From contig JAKLLE010000002.1 in the NCBI GenBank assembly GCA_023150295.1, positions 1 through 64,000 of the forward strand: a stretch of DNA of 64,000 bases, in the 5' to 3' direction. Below are positions 53,292 through 64,000 of the stretch, in pieces (positions within the stretch are counted from its first letter, which is position 1; each line of letters starts with the position of its first letter). Below the pieces are notes generated by a model. That model ran no database searches. It saw nothing but the letters and a program-made list of their open reading frames with translations, and was not told the origin of the DNA. The stretch comes from Giesbergeria sp. (GTDB lineage Bacteria > Pseudomonadota > Gammaproteobacteria > Burkholderiales > Burkholderiaceae_C). A program made the position numbers and the translations under genes.

Positions 53292-53741
53292 TCAACGCAC
53301 GCCCGTGGAGCCGTAGCCCCCTTCCCCGCGCTCGCTGGCTGCAGAGAACTCGCTCACCACGTTGAACTGTGCCTGCACCACTGGCACGATGACCATTTGC
53401 GCCAAGCGCTCCATGGGTTCGATGGTGAAGGCCTGATCGCTGCGGTTCCAGGCGCTGACCATGAGTTGCCCCTGGTAATCGCTGTCGATCAGCCCTACCA
53501 GATTGCCCAACACGATGCCATGCTTGTGGCCCAGGCCAGAACGCGGCAGGATCAGCGCCGCGTAGCCAGGGTCGCACAGGTGAATGGCAATGCCCGTGGG
53601 CACCAACTGCCAGGCGTTGGGCTGCAGCGTGAGCGGCGCGTCCAGGCAGGCCCGCAAATCCAGGCCTGCACTGCCCGGCGTAGCGTAAGCGGGCAATTGG
53701 TTCGCCATGCGCGGATCCAGTATCTTCACGTCAATCTTCAC
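53292..53741 (-). CDS. dut: Deoxyuridine 5'-triphosphate nucleotidohydrolase (dUTPase)
   Basis: Hydrolyses dUTP to dUMP, keeping uracil out of DNA. The 149-residue trimeric-type protein has the five motifs, including [43 protein letters not shown] and the C-terminal [10 protein letters not shown] loop. I start at the GTG at 53741 ([11 protein letters not shown]), which overlaps the upstream gene by 4 bp, implying coupling. Confidence 0.93.
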   Translation of the reverse strand: MKIDVKILDPRMANQLPAYATPGSAGLDLRACLDAPLTLQPNAWQLVPTGIAIHLCDPGYAALILPRSGLGHKHGIVLGNLVGLIDSDYQGQLMVSAWNRSDQAFTIEPMERLAQMVIVPVVQAQFNVVSEFSAASERGEGGYGSTGVR

Positions 53742-54235
53742 TTGCGTTTTCCTGTGTTTTTTTGCTGCGCCAGGGCAGCAAGTTGTTGTTTCAGTTGGGC
53801 AATGCCTTGCTCTGCGTTCGTTGTCCCGGGCAGCGTCAACACCGTGCGCGCCAGACTTGCCGCCCGGCCCAGGCCCCACCATAGGAAGGCCGTGGCAAAC
53901 AGCCCCCACCAGGAGCCCTGCCCCAGCACAAAGAGCGCCAGCGCCTGCACCGCCACGGACAACAGCAACACACCACGCACCACGCGCAATACCTGGGTGA
54001 CAGCCCCGAGCACTGCGGGAGCCCCCGGCGCCACTGCCTTGGTCGGCAAAACGTGCCCCGTCTTTGCTGCCGGCGCCGAGCCCTTTCCACCACCGGAAAG
54101 AGAACCCAGCACAGATGCTTGTGCGCGGCCACCGAGTGTCTGCGCCCCCGGCACCGCACCGCTCAAGCGCTCCACGTAGGCAGCGAAGTCACCCCTGGGT
54201 GGGGTATCCCATTCGGGCTTGGGCGCTTTGGACAT
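53738..54235 (-). CDS. Hypothetical membrane protein
   Basis: A 165-residue protein with a soluble N-terminus ([26 protein letters not shown]) and two hydrophobic segments near residues 80-120 ([35 protein letters not shown]), ending in a basic Lys-rich tail. It lies between coaBC and dut and overlaps the dut start by 4 bp. No family recognised. Confidence 0.7.
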   Translation of the reverse strand: MSKAPKPEWDTPPRGDFAAYVERLSGAVPGAQTLGGRAQASVLGSLSGGGKGSAPAAKTGHVLPTKAVAPGAPAVLGAVTQVLRVVRGVLLLSVAVQALALFVLGQGSWWGLFATAFLWWGLGRAASLARTVLTLPGTTNAEQGIAQLKQQLAALAQQKNTGKRK

Positions 54236-54265
54236 GATGGGACTCCTGTGGAACCGGGTGTGGGC

Positions 54266-55477
54266 TCAGGACAATCGTTTTGCAATCTCCACCACCAGTT
54301 GGCGGGCCAGTGCGCGCTTGCTGGCGTGGGGCAGTTCGCGGTGACCTTGCGCATCCACCAGCAGCAGGGCATTGTCATCCTGCCCGAAGGTCGCCGGGCC
54401 AATGTTGCCCACGAGCAGAGGCACGCCCTTGCGTTCGCGCTTGGCACTGGCGTGGGCCAGCAGGTCGTGGCTTTCGGCGGCAAAACCCACGCAGAACAAC
54501 TGGCCGCTGCGCGCCCGTTCTGATTGGGCCACAGCGGCCAGAATGTCGGGGTTTTCCACAAAGCCCAGCACCGGCGTCTGGCCCGAGCCGTCCTTTTTGA
54601 TCTTTTGCTCGGCCTGCACCGCCGGGCGCCAGTCGGCCACGGCTGCAGTTGCTATAAAAATAGTAGCATCTTGCGCCCGTGGTTCGGTCGCCGCGAGCAT
54701 TTCCTGTGCCGAACGCACATTCACGCGCTGCACGCCCCGCGGCGTGGGCAAATGCACCGGGCCCGCCACCAGCGTGACCTCGGCGCCCGCCTCTCGTGCC
54801 GCACGCGCGATGGCAAAGCCCATTTTGCCGCTGGAGTGGTTGGTGATGCCGCGCACCGGGTCGATGGATTCAAACGTGGGCCCCGCCGTGACCAGCACCT
54901 TCTGTCCCGCCAGCAGCTTGGGCGTGAAGAAGGCGATCACCTCCTCCAGCAGTTCCGCCGGTTCGAGCATGCGGCCGTCGCCCGTCTCGCCACAGGCCTG
55001 GTCACCGTTACCAACAGCCAGCACGGTGGCGCCGTCCTGCGCCACCTGGGCCAGGTTGCGCTGCGTGGCCGGGTGCGCCCACATCTCTCGGTTCATGGCG
55101 GGCGCCAGCAACAACGGCACTTGCTGCGCAGGTCGCGCCAGGCACAGCAGGCTCAGCAGTTCGTCGGCCCGGCCCTGCGCCAAGCGCGCGATGAAGTCCG
55201 CGCTGCACGGCGCGATGAGGATGGCGTCGGCCTCGCGGCTCAGATTGATGTGCGGCATGTTGTTGGCCTCGCGCGCATCCCACTGCGAGCCGTACACGGG
55301 CCGGTTCGACAGCGCCTGCATGGTCACGGGCGTGATGAACTGGGAAGCGGCCTCGGTCATCACCACCTGCACGGTGGCGCCCTCCTTGATGAGCGCGCGG
55401 CACAGCTCCGCCGATTTGTAACAGGCCACGCCTCCACTGAGGCCCAGGACGATGTGTTTGCCGACAAGCTCGTTCAT
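54266..55477 (-). CDS. coaBC: Bifunctional phosphopantothenoylcysteine decarboxylase / phosphopantothenate-cysteine ligase
   Basis: Two steps of coenzyme A synthesis in one 403-residue protein. The N-terminal CoaC flavoprotein half has [14 protein letters not shown], the catalytic His in [11 protein letters not shown], and PAMNREMW. The C-terminal CoaB half has [26 protein letters not shown] and an AAVADWRP motif. The start at 55477 matches the family. Base 54648 onward carries a match to the dispersed repeat, in antisense to this gene. Confidence 0.93.
   Translation of the reverse strand: MNELVGKHIVLGLSGGVACYKSAELCRALIKEGATVQVVMTEAASQFITPVTMQALSNRPVYGSQWDAREANNMPHINLSREADAILIAPCSADFIARLAQGRADELLSLLCLARPAQQVPLLLAPAMNREMWAHPATQRNLAQVAQDGATVLAVGNGDQACGETGDGRMLEPAELLEEVIAFFTPKLLAGQKVLVTAGPTFESIDPVRGITNHSSGKMGFAIARAAREAGAEVTLVAGPVHLPTPRGVQRVNVRSAQEMLAATEPRAQDATIFIATAAVADWRPAVQAEQKIKKDGSGQTPVLGFVENPDILAAVAQSERARSGQLFCVGFAAESHDLLAHASAKRERKGVPLLVGNIGPATFGQDDNALLLVDAQGHRELPHASKRALARQLVVEIAKRLS
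54648..54690 (+). repeat. Dispersed GCTAT/ATAGC-like repeat inside coaBC (antisense)
   Basis: TTGCTATaaaaATAGTAGCatcttGCGC, then a GC-rich half. It is shorter and more diverged than the other copies. The coaBC frame reads through it without a break, just before AAVADW. Confidence 0.45.
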
Positions 55478-55545
55478 GGGGCGCAATTTAGCAGACGGAA
55501 CCCCCATTCGCCGCACGCGGACGACGGCAGGACGGGGCCGCCCTC

Positions 55546-55551
55546 TATAAT
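55546..55551 (+). promoter_or_regulatory. -10 box of pyrG
   Basis: A perfect TATAAT 27 bp before the pyrG ATG. No clear -35 is seen. Confidence 0.5.
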
Positions 55552-55572
55552 CCCAATTTCCCACCACCTTAA

Positions 55573-57234
<1,662 letters not shown>

Positions 57235-57246
57235 AGGAGACCCGCC

Positions 57247-58104
57247 ATGAAACTCTGCGGATTCGACGTCGGTCTCAACCAGCGCTTCTTCCTGATCGCT
57301 GGCACCTGCTCCATCGAAAGCCTGCAGATGTCGCTGGACGTCGCGGGTCAGCTCAAGGAGGCCTGCACTGCGCTGGGCGTGCCGCTGATCTACAAGGGCT
57401 CGTTCGACAAGGCCAACCGCTCGTCGGGCAACAGCCAGCGTGGTGTGGGCATCGATGCGGGCCTGCAGATCCTCGACGAAGTGCGCCGCCAGCTGCAGCT
57501 GCCCATCCTGACCGATGTGCACGAAGCCGCCCAGGTGGCCGAGGTAGCCAGCGTGGTGGACGTGCTGCAGACCCCCGCCTTCCTGTGCCGCCAGACCGAC
57601 TTCATCCGCGCCGTGGCGCAGTCCGGCAAGCCGGTGAACATCAAGAAGGGCCAGTTCCTCGCGCCCTGGGACATGAAGAACGTCATTGACAAGGCCCGTG
57701 CCGCCGCCAAGGAGGCTGGCCTGTCGGAAGACCGCTTCCTCGCCTGCGAGCGCGGCGTGAGCTTTGGCTACAACAACCTCGTGGCCGACATGACCAGCCT
57801 GGCCGAGATGCGCAAGTCCGGCGCGCCCGTGGTGTTCGACGTGACCCACTCGGTGCAAAAGCCCGGCGGCCTGGGCGCCGTGAGCGGCGGCGCGCGCGAC
57901 ATGGTGCCCGTGCTGGCCCGCGCTGGCGTGGCCGTGGGCGTGGCAGGCCTGTTCATGGAAACCCACCCCAAGCCCGCAGAGGCCTGGTCGGATGGGCCCA
58001 ACGCCGTGCCCCTGAAACACATGCGCGCGCTACTGGAGACGCTGGTGGCGCTGGACGACGTCACCAAGAAGAATGGTTTTCTCGAAAACAACTTTGGAGC
58101 CTGA
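57247..58104 (+). CDS. kdsA: 3-deoxy-8-phosphooctulonate synthase
   Basis: Joins arabinose-5-phosphate and phosphoenolpyruvate to make KDO-8-phosphate for lipopolysaccharide. The 285-residue protein has [34 protein letters not shown]-like [16 protein letters not shown] and DVTHSVQ. It lies 12 bp after pyrG. Confidence 0.95.
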   Translation: MKLCGFDVGLNQRFFLIAGTCSIESLQMSLDVAGQLKEACTALGVPLIYKGSFDKANRSSGNSQRGVGIDAGLQILDEVRRQLQLPILTDVHEAAQVAEVASVVDVLQTPAFLCRQTDFIRAVAQSGKPVNIKKGQFLAPWDMKNVIDKARAAAKEAGLSEDRFLACERGVSFGYNNLVADMTSLAEMRKSGAPVVFDVTHSVQKPGGLGAVSGGARDMVPVLARAGVAVGVAGLFMETHPKPAEAWSDGPNAVPLKHMRALLETLVALDDVTKKNGFLENNFGA

Positions 58105-58108
58105 ACCC

Positions 58109-58399
58109 ATGCCCAGCGGATACATCATCGCCTCGGTCAACGTGACCAACCCCGAACAGTACGAGGAGTACCGCAAGTGGAGCTCCGAGGCCATGCGCGT
58201 GCACCAGGCCGAGGTCTGCATTCGGGGCGGCAAGGTGGAAGTGCTCGAAGGCGACTGGAACCCGGGCCGCACCGTGGTGCTGAAGTTCCCCAGCTTTGAA
58301 GCCGCACGCGCCTTCTACGACACACCCGAGTACCAGAAAGCCAAGGCTGCACGCCAGGGCGCCGCCGTCATGCGCATGGTGTGCGTGGAAGGTGTGTGA
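58109..58399 (+). CDS. DUF1330 domain protein
   Basis: A 96-residue ferredoxin-like-fold (dimeric alpha/beta barrel) protein (GYIIASVNVTNPEQYEEYRKWSSEAM ... VVLKFPSFEAARAFYDTPEYQKAKAAR). DUF1330 proteins have no firmly known function; the fold resembles antibiotic-biosynthesis monooxygenases. The ATG at 58109 lies 4 bp after kdsA with a GGAG site, so it belongs to the same operon. Confidence 0.85.
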   Translation: MPSGYIIASVNVTNPEQYEEYRKWSSEAMRVHQAEVCIRGGKVEVLEGDWNPGRTVVLKFPSFEAARAFYDTPEYQKAKAARQGAAVMRMVCVEGV

Positions 58400-58403
58400 G
58401 CGT

Positions 58404-59800
<1,397 letters not shown>

Positions 59801-59821
59801 GTGCGCAGTAGCGCTGCCAAC

Positions 59822-60100
59822 ATGGGCACAAGATTGCTGCCATTGGTGCTGCTGGCCTTGCTGGTAGCCGTACACGCCCAGCTCTGGCTGGGCCGTGGCA
59901 GCCTTCCGCGCGTCCAGGAAATGCAGCGCCAGATCGACGCCCAGAAGGCCGCCAATGCCCAGGCCAGCCAGGCCAACGAGCGCCTGGCCTCTGAGGTGCA
60001 GGACCTCAAGGAAGGCCTGGACATGGTAGAGGAAAAAGCCCGCAGCGAGCTGGGCATGGTCAAGCACGGCGAGGTGTACGTGCAGTACACGCAAAAGTAG
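59822..60100 (+). CDS. ftsB: Cell division protein FtsB
   Basis: A small bitopic membrane protein that joins FtsL and FtsQ at the divisome. The 92-residue sequence has an N-terminal transmembrane segment (RLLPLVLLALLVAVHAQLWL) and a long periplasmic coiled coil (VQEMQRQIDAQKAANAQASQANERLASEVQDLKEGLDMVEEKAR), ending GEVYVQY. I use the ATG at 59822 because MGTRLL matches the family start; the GTG at 59801 right after eno is possible. The eno-ftsB order is typical. Confidence 0.88.
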   Translation: MGTRLLPLVLLALLVAVHAQLWLGRGSLPRVQEMQRQIDAQKAANAQASQANERLASEVQDLKEGLDMVEEKARSELGMVKHGEVYVQYTQK

Positions 60101-60231
60101 GGGCACCCCCTGTGGTGCTGCGCGCCTTCCCCCTTCTCTCGAAGGGCTGCGCCATTCGGGAAGGGGGACGCCACCAGCGCGGCGGGGCGGCCCTTGCGCG
60201 GTGGCTGCTGGCCTGACCGCGCCCGCTTCAA
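60101..60231. other. GC-rich gap between ftsB and hslO
   Basis: 131 bp with runs such as GCGGCGGGGCGGCCC and several stem-forming strings (for example CCCCCTTCTC with GAAGGGGG near 60130-60170). No gene. It separates two convergent genes and could work as a terminator region. It resembles a GC-rich repeat I associate with this family, but only one copy is in the window. Confidence 0.35.
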
Positions 60232-61233
60232 TCAGTGCAGTGTGGGTGAGGCCGGAGCATCCGACGGCTGCGCCACAGGCGCTGTCGTGAACAGGCTGGC
60301 AGTATCCACGGCGTCAAAGCGGTATTGCTGGCCGCAGTATTCGCACCCCACTTCGATCTGGCCTTGCTCGGCCAAAATGTCTTCGGCTTCCGCCTGGCCC
60401 AGGCCTTGCAGCATGCGGCCTACGCGTTCTCGTGAACAGGTGCAGGCAAAGCGGGGGCCCTGCGCGCCCTGCAGGGGCTCGAAGCGCACGAGTTGTTCCT
60501 CCCAGAACAGGCGGCGCAGGATGGTATCTGCGTCCAGCGTGAGCAGTTCCTCGCGCGTCAGGCTGGAGGCCAGGTGCGCGATGCGGTTGTAGTCTTCGTT
60601 GCGGCCGATCTGGTCTTCGTTCTCGCTGTGGCTGATGTGCCCCCCCAGGTTACCCTCGCCCTTGATGGGCATGCGTTGGATCAGCAGGCCTGCAGCTACC
60701 TTGTCGTCGGCCGCCAGCACCAGCACGGTATCGAGCTGCTCGGACTGCAGCATGTAGTGCTGCAGCACGTCGGACAGGCGTTCGAGCTTTTCATGCTGGT
60801 CGCCGTGCAGCGGCACCACACCCTGGTAGGGCTGCTGGCCGGGCAGGCGATCCTTGGGGTCCAGCGTGATGGCGCAGCGCCCGGTGCCATGCAGGTTGAC
60901 CATCTGGCTCAGGCGCGCATCTTCGGGCACATCACCCAGCACCGTGGCCGTGGCGCGCAGGCTCAGGTCTGGCTGCACCTCGGCCACAGCCAGCTTGATC
61001 GGGCCGTCACCAAACACCTGCAGCACCAAAGCGCCATTGAACTTGATGTTGGCTTCCATCAGCACCGCGGCAGCGGCCATTTCACCCAGCAGTTCGCGCA
61101 CCGGCGCGGGGTAGGGCCCGGTGGCCGTGTTGCCCGCTCGGCGCGCCAGGATTTCGGCCCAGGCATCGGTCAGGCGCACCAGCATGCCGCGCACGGGCAT
61201 GCCATCGAAAAGAAACTTGTGGAGTTCAGACAC
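60232..61233 (-). CDS. hslO: Hsp33 redox-regulated chaperone
   Basis: A 333-residue chaperone switched on by oxidation. The C-terminal zinc switch is present as CTCSRERV and CEYCGQQY (CxC...CxxC), with a linker before it. The N-terminal domain starts MSELHKFLFDGMPVRGMLVRL. Hsp33 holds unfolding proteins during oxidative heat stress. It lies 21 bp upstream of, and on the other side from, the carbonic anhydrase gene, on the same strand. Confidence 0.93.
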   Translation of the reverse strand: MSELHKFLFDGMPVRGMLVRLTDAWAEILARRAGNTATGPYPAPVRELLGEMAAAAVLMEANIKFNGALVLQVFGDGPIKLAVAEVQPDLSLRATATVLGDVPEDARLSQMVNLHGTGRCAITLDPKDRLPGQQPYQGVVPLHGDQHEKLERLSDVLQHYMLQSEQLDTVLVLAADDKVAAGLLIQRMPIKGEGNLGGHISHSENEDQIGRNEDYNRIAHLASSLTREELLTLDADTILRRLFWEEQLVRFEPLQGAQGPRFACTCSRERVGRMLQGLGQAEAEDILAEQGQIEVGCEYCGQQYRFDAVDTASLFTTAPVAQPSDAPASPTLH

Positions 61234-61254
61234 GCAGGGATTCCCCGGAAATGT

Positions 61255-61779
61255 TCAGCCAATTTTGCGCAGGCCGTTCTTGAAGCGGCGTGCATTCTCG
61301 ATGTAGTGCAGCGCGCTCAGGCGCAGGCCCTCCATCTGCTCGGGCGTGAGCTGGCGCACCACCTTGGCGGGGCTGCCGATGATCATCGAACCGTCTGGAA
61401 ACTCCTTGCCCTCGGTCACCAGCGCACCGGCACCCACTAGGCAGTTCCTGCCAATCTTGGCACCATTGAGGACGACCGCACCGATGCCAATGAGCGATTC
61501 GTCCCCAATGGTGCAGCCATGCAGCATGACCTGGTGGCCCACGGTGACACGCTCGCCCACCACCAAGGGCTTGCCGTAGTCGGCGTGCAGCACGCTGGCG
61601 TCCTGGATGTTGGAGCCCGCGCCGATGGTGATGCTCTCGGTATCCCCGCGCACCACGGTGCCAAACCACACACTGGCGTCCTCGCCCAGCACCACGCGGC
61701 CCATGACCTGGGCGCTGTCCGCCACCCAGCTGCTGGCAGCCATCTGGGGGGCCACACCGTCGAGTTCGTAGATTGCCAT
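61255..61779 (-). CDS. Gamma-carbonic anhydrase family protein
   Basis: A 174-residue left-handed beta-helix protein made of hexapeptide repeats (VMGRVVLGEDASVWFGTVVRGD; IGAGSNIQDASVLHAD; VGHQVMLHGCTIGDESLIGIGAVVLNGAKIG). The three zinc-binding His are visible in LHAD, VGHQ and MLHG. It may be a carbonic anhydrase or an acetyltransferase-like relative (YrdA type). The start at 61779 (MAIYELDG) is the family start. It is upstream of hslO in the same direction. Confidence 0.87.
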   Translation of the reverse strand: MAIYELDGVAPQMAASSWVADSAQVMGRVVLGEDASVWFGTVVRGDTESITIGAGSNIQDASVLHADYGKPLVVGERVTVGHQVMLHGCTIGDESLIGIGAVVLNGAKIGRNCLVGAGALVTEGKEFPDGSMIIGSPAKVVRQLTPEQMEGLRLSALHYIENARRFKNGLRKIG

Positions 61780-61988
61780 GTCCAGCACTCCAAAGCTGCC
61801 CTTGGTTACACAAAGCCCCGCCATCGGGCGCCGCAGCAGGGCCTAGAATTGTAAGGATCGCGTGCGCCCCTGGCTTGCAACGGGGTATGCGGGGGTACTT
61901 TCTCGGCCTTGAGCCCCAGCGGCCCGCTGTCTTTACAATCTGCGCCCGCCCTGCACGCCTTGCCCCGCCCCTCTTGGAAAGCCCTTTC

Positions 61989-63257
61989 ATGTCAAGCACC
62001 CCTGTTCCCGCCGGTCTTCCGACCACATCGCAGGACGCCAGCCTGACATCCGTGGCGCTGATTGCGCGCCAGGCGATCGTGAATTCACAGCACGTCGTCA
62101 TCGGCTATGAGCTGTTCAACCGCTCGCGCTCCGGCCAGGCGCACACGGCCGCCAGCGATGTGGCACTGGTGTTCACCGCACTGTCGCATGCTGGCTCGGA
62201 CGAACTGGTCGGCAAGAAGCTCATCTTCGTCAACTGCACGCACGAAAGCCTGACCGGCGGCCACCTGGAACTGGTAGACCCCGAGAAAGTGGTGCTCGAA
62301 ATTGCACCGCTGGGCCATGCGGCCTCCGAGGAGGTGGCCGCACGGCTGCCCATCCTGCAGGGCCTGCGCGACCGAGGGTTCCACCTGGCGTTCAACCATA
62401 CCGTCTTGCAGTCGCCCTATGCCGCCTGGCTGCCCCTGGCCGACTACATCAAGTTCGATCTTTCGGTACTGGCCCAGGATCAGTTGGCCGTGCTCATCAA
62501 CTATGCCAATCGCCGCAGCGAGGCAGAGCTGATCGCAGAGAAGGTCGAGAACGCGCAGCAGTACGACTTTGCGTCGAGCCAGGGTGTGCAGGTGTTTCAA
62601 GGGTATTGGTTTGCACGCCCTTCCCTGGTGCAGACCAAGCTGGTGGCCCCTTCGCAGGCCGCCATCCTGGAGCTCATCAACCTGGTGCGCAAGCAGGCCA
62701 GCACGGACGAGATCGAAGAGGTTCTCAAGAAAGACGCCGGTCTGGCGTTCAACCTCATGCGGCTCATCAACTCGGCGGGCCTGGGTCTTTCGCGCGAAAT
62801 CACCTCGTTTCGCCAGGCTGTCATGCTGCTGGGCCTGAAAAAACTGTTCCGCTGGGCCGCGCTGCTGCTCACGGCCTCGCGCGCCAACGGCACGCCATCT
62901 TCTGTGGGGCAGACCGCCGTCGTGCGTGGCCGCCTCATGGAGTTGCTGGCCCTGGAGTCGGCCCCGCAGGAAGAAGCCGACGAAGCCTTCGTGGTCGGCA
63001 TCTTCTCTTTGCTGGATGTGATGCTGCGCATGCCCATGGAGGAAGCGCTTGACCTGCTCAGCGTGCCCGAAGCCGTGCGCGCTGCGCTGCTGCAACGCCA
63101 GGGACTGCTGGGCGACCTGCTCAAGCTGGCAGAGGCCTGCGAATCCAGCGACGATGCGGCCTTCCACCATGCTGCCAGCACCCTGCACCTGAGCAGTGCC
63201 CAAATCAATGGCGCTCACCTCCAGGCCTTGGCCTGGGCCGACCATGTGACCGACTGA
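61989..63257 (+). CDS. EAL/HDOD domain protein (YuxH-like), first copy
   Basis: A 422-residue protein with an EAL-like N-terminal half (IARQAIVNSQHVVIGYELFNRS...FVNCTHESL...LQGLRDRGFHLAF...DYIKFDLS...AEKVENAQQYDFASSQGVQVFQGYWFA) and a C-terminal HDOD domain (LELINLVRKQ...NLMRLINSAGLGL...SFRQAVMLLGLKKLFRWAALLL). Several residues needed for c-di-GMP hydrolysis look changed: the usual EAL triplet reads YELF here, and some metal ligands are absent. It is therefore probably a sensor or regulator rather than an enzyme. It is a near-tandem paralog of the next gene. Confidence 0.88.
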   Translation: MSSTPVPAGLPTTSQDASLTSVALIARQAIVNSQHVVIGYELFNRSRSGQAHTAASDVALVFTALSHAGSDELVGKKLIFVNCTHESLTGGHLELVDPEKVVLEIAPLGHAASEEVAARLPILQGLRDRGFHLAFNHTVLQSPYAAWLPLADYIKFDLSVLAQDQLAVLINYANRRSEAELIAEKVENAQQYDFASSQGVQVFQGYWFARPSLVQTKLVAPSQAAILELINLVRKQASTDEIEEVLKKDAGLAFNLMRLINSAGLGLSREITSFRQAVMLLGLKKLFRWAALLLTASRANGTPSSVGQTAVVRGRLMELLALESAPQEEADEAFVVGIFSLLDVMLRMPMEEALDLLSVPEAVRAALLQRQGLLGDLLKLAEACESSDDAAFHHAASTLHLSSAQINGAHLQALAWADHVTD

Positions 63258-63295
63258 TACGCCTAGAATCTCAGGGTACTCAAGACCCAAGCACC

Positions 63296-64000
63296 ATGTC
63301 CAGCATGCAAGAAGAAAACTCCGCCACGCCCGATGTACCACCCGAAGAAGGGCTGACCGCGCTGATTGCCCGCCAGGCCATCGTGGACGAACACCGTGCC
63401 GTCTTTGGCTACGAGCTGTTTGACCGCACCACGGCGCTGGATTCGCACACCGCTGCCAGCGATGCCGCACTGCTGTTCAACGCCTTGTCCCATGGCGGCG
63501 CAGAGGCCTTGGTGGGCAAGAAGCTGGTGTTCATCAACTGCACCCACGAAAGCCTGGCCAGCGGCCACCTGGAGTTGGTGCATCCGGACAAGGTGGTGCT
63601 GGAGATTCCCACACTGCCCGACGGCGCCACACCCGAAGACATCGACGCCTGCGTTTTGCAATTCGAGGCCCTGAACAAGCGCGGTTTCAAGCTCGCGTTC
63701 AACCAGAACGTGCTGCGCAAGGCCTATGCCAGCTGGCTGCCACGTGCGTCCTATATCAAGCTGGACATGAAGGCCTTCAAGCCCGAAATGGCGGCACCGT
63801 TGGTCAAGTTTGCCAGCACCAACAGCCAGGCCAAGCTGGTGGCCGAAAAGGTGGAAACCGCCGAGCAATACCAGCTCATGGCAGATCTGGGCGTCACGCT
63901 GTTCCAGGGTTTCTGGTTCGCCCAGCCCTCGCTGGTGCAGACCAAGACGCTGCGGCCCTCGCAGGCCATCATCATTCAGTTGATCAACCTGATCCGCAAA
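63296..64000 (+). CDS. EAL/HDOD domain protein, second copy (cut by window edge)
   Basis: The first 235 codons of a close paralog of the gene before it, 38 bp downstream. The shared motifs include IARQAIVDEHRAVFGYELFDR, FINCTHESLASGHLELVHPDKVVLEIP, AEKVETAEQYQLMADLGVTLFQGFWFAQPSLVQTK. The HDOD half should lie beyond 64000. Tandem copies suggest duplication followed by specialisation. Confidence 0.88.
   Translation, partial: MSSMQEENSATPDVPPEEGLTALIARQAIVDEHRAVFGYELFDRTTALDSHTAASDAALLFNALSHGGAEALVGKKLVFINCTHESLASGHLELVHPDKVVLEIPTLPDGATPEDIDACVLQFEALNKRGFKLAFNQNVLRKAYASWLPRASYIKLDMKAFKPEMAAPLVKFASTNSQAKLVAEKVETAEQYQLMADLGVTLFQGFWFAQPSLVQTKTLRPSQAIIIQLINLIRK

Overview
The window is GC-rich chromosome (AT-richer only in a few patches) from a betaproteobacterium, most likely Burkholderiales, family Comamonadaceae (Acidovorax/Diaphorobacter-like). 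This placement is inferred from the gene content and order: earP next to an Arg32-type efp, PhaR, a tandem glycine riboswitch before gcvT-gcvH-gcvP, pyrG-kdsA-eno-ftsB, and a short dispersed GCTAT/ATAGC repeat that I associate with this family. No database search was possible.

Layout. 1-1454: right-hand end of an integrated element (element 1) that abuts the 3' end of tRNA-His and continues off the left edge. 1455-14448: housekeeping (tRNA-His, ppiD, tRNA-Val, hupB, pgsA, uvrC, earP, efp, rimO, phaR, a fused hydratase/phosphotransacetylase with ackA, and a pseudouridine synthase). 14550-21667: ketone-body and fatty-acid metabolism (scoAB with a divergent PAS-LuxR regulator, two AhpD-fold enzymes, a thioesterase, an SDR, ETF-ubiquinone oxidoreductase), then DUF2164 and an Lrp-type regulator. 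21871-28124: riboswitch, glycine cleavage operon and class II DAHP synthase. 28182-36255: FKBP isomerase, hybrid histidine kinase overlapping an RluA-type enzyme, diguanylate cyclase, SDR, universal stress protein, PilZ protein and acyl-CoA ligase. 36501-37361: an unrecognised AT-richer orphan gene. 37650-42535: prfB (with its programmed frameshift), pepN, fbp.

42575-50864: a complete small element (element 2) of about 8.3 kb, inserted in the 3' half of tRNA-Thr(CGT) and bounded by 49-bp identical direct repeats. All its genes lie on the minus strand: tyrosine integrase, an unknown protein, an AlpA/excisionase-like protein, a primase-helicase, a VRR-NUC nuclease, a P27-like small terminase and several small proteins. 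It has no large terminase, portal, capsid or tail gene, so it looks like a phage satellite of the PICI type. Elements 1 and 2 share a 26-bp sequence at the same place next to their tRNA targets (paired GATGTAAG repeats, probably integrase arm sites). A third partial copy lies next to the integrase. The two elements therefore seem to be relatives that use different tRNA genes.

51042-64000: lipoprotein, conserved hypotheticals, SlyD-like isomerase, glycine-zipper lipoprotein, dut, coaBC, then pyrG-kdsA-DUF1330-eno-ftsB, Hsp33, gamma-carbonic anhydrase and two tandem EAL/HDOD-type proteins, the second cut by the window edge.

The other theme is a short palindromic repeat seen at least ten times. 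Several copies lie inside conserved genes (earP twice, gcvP, pepN, coaBC) with the reading frame kept open.
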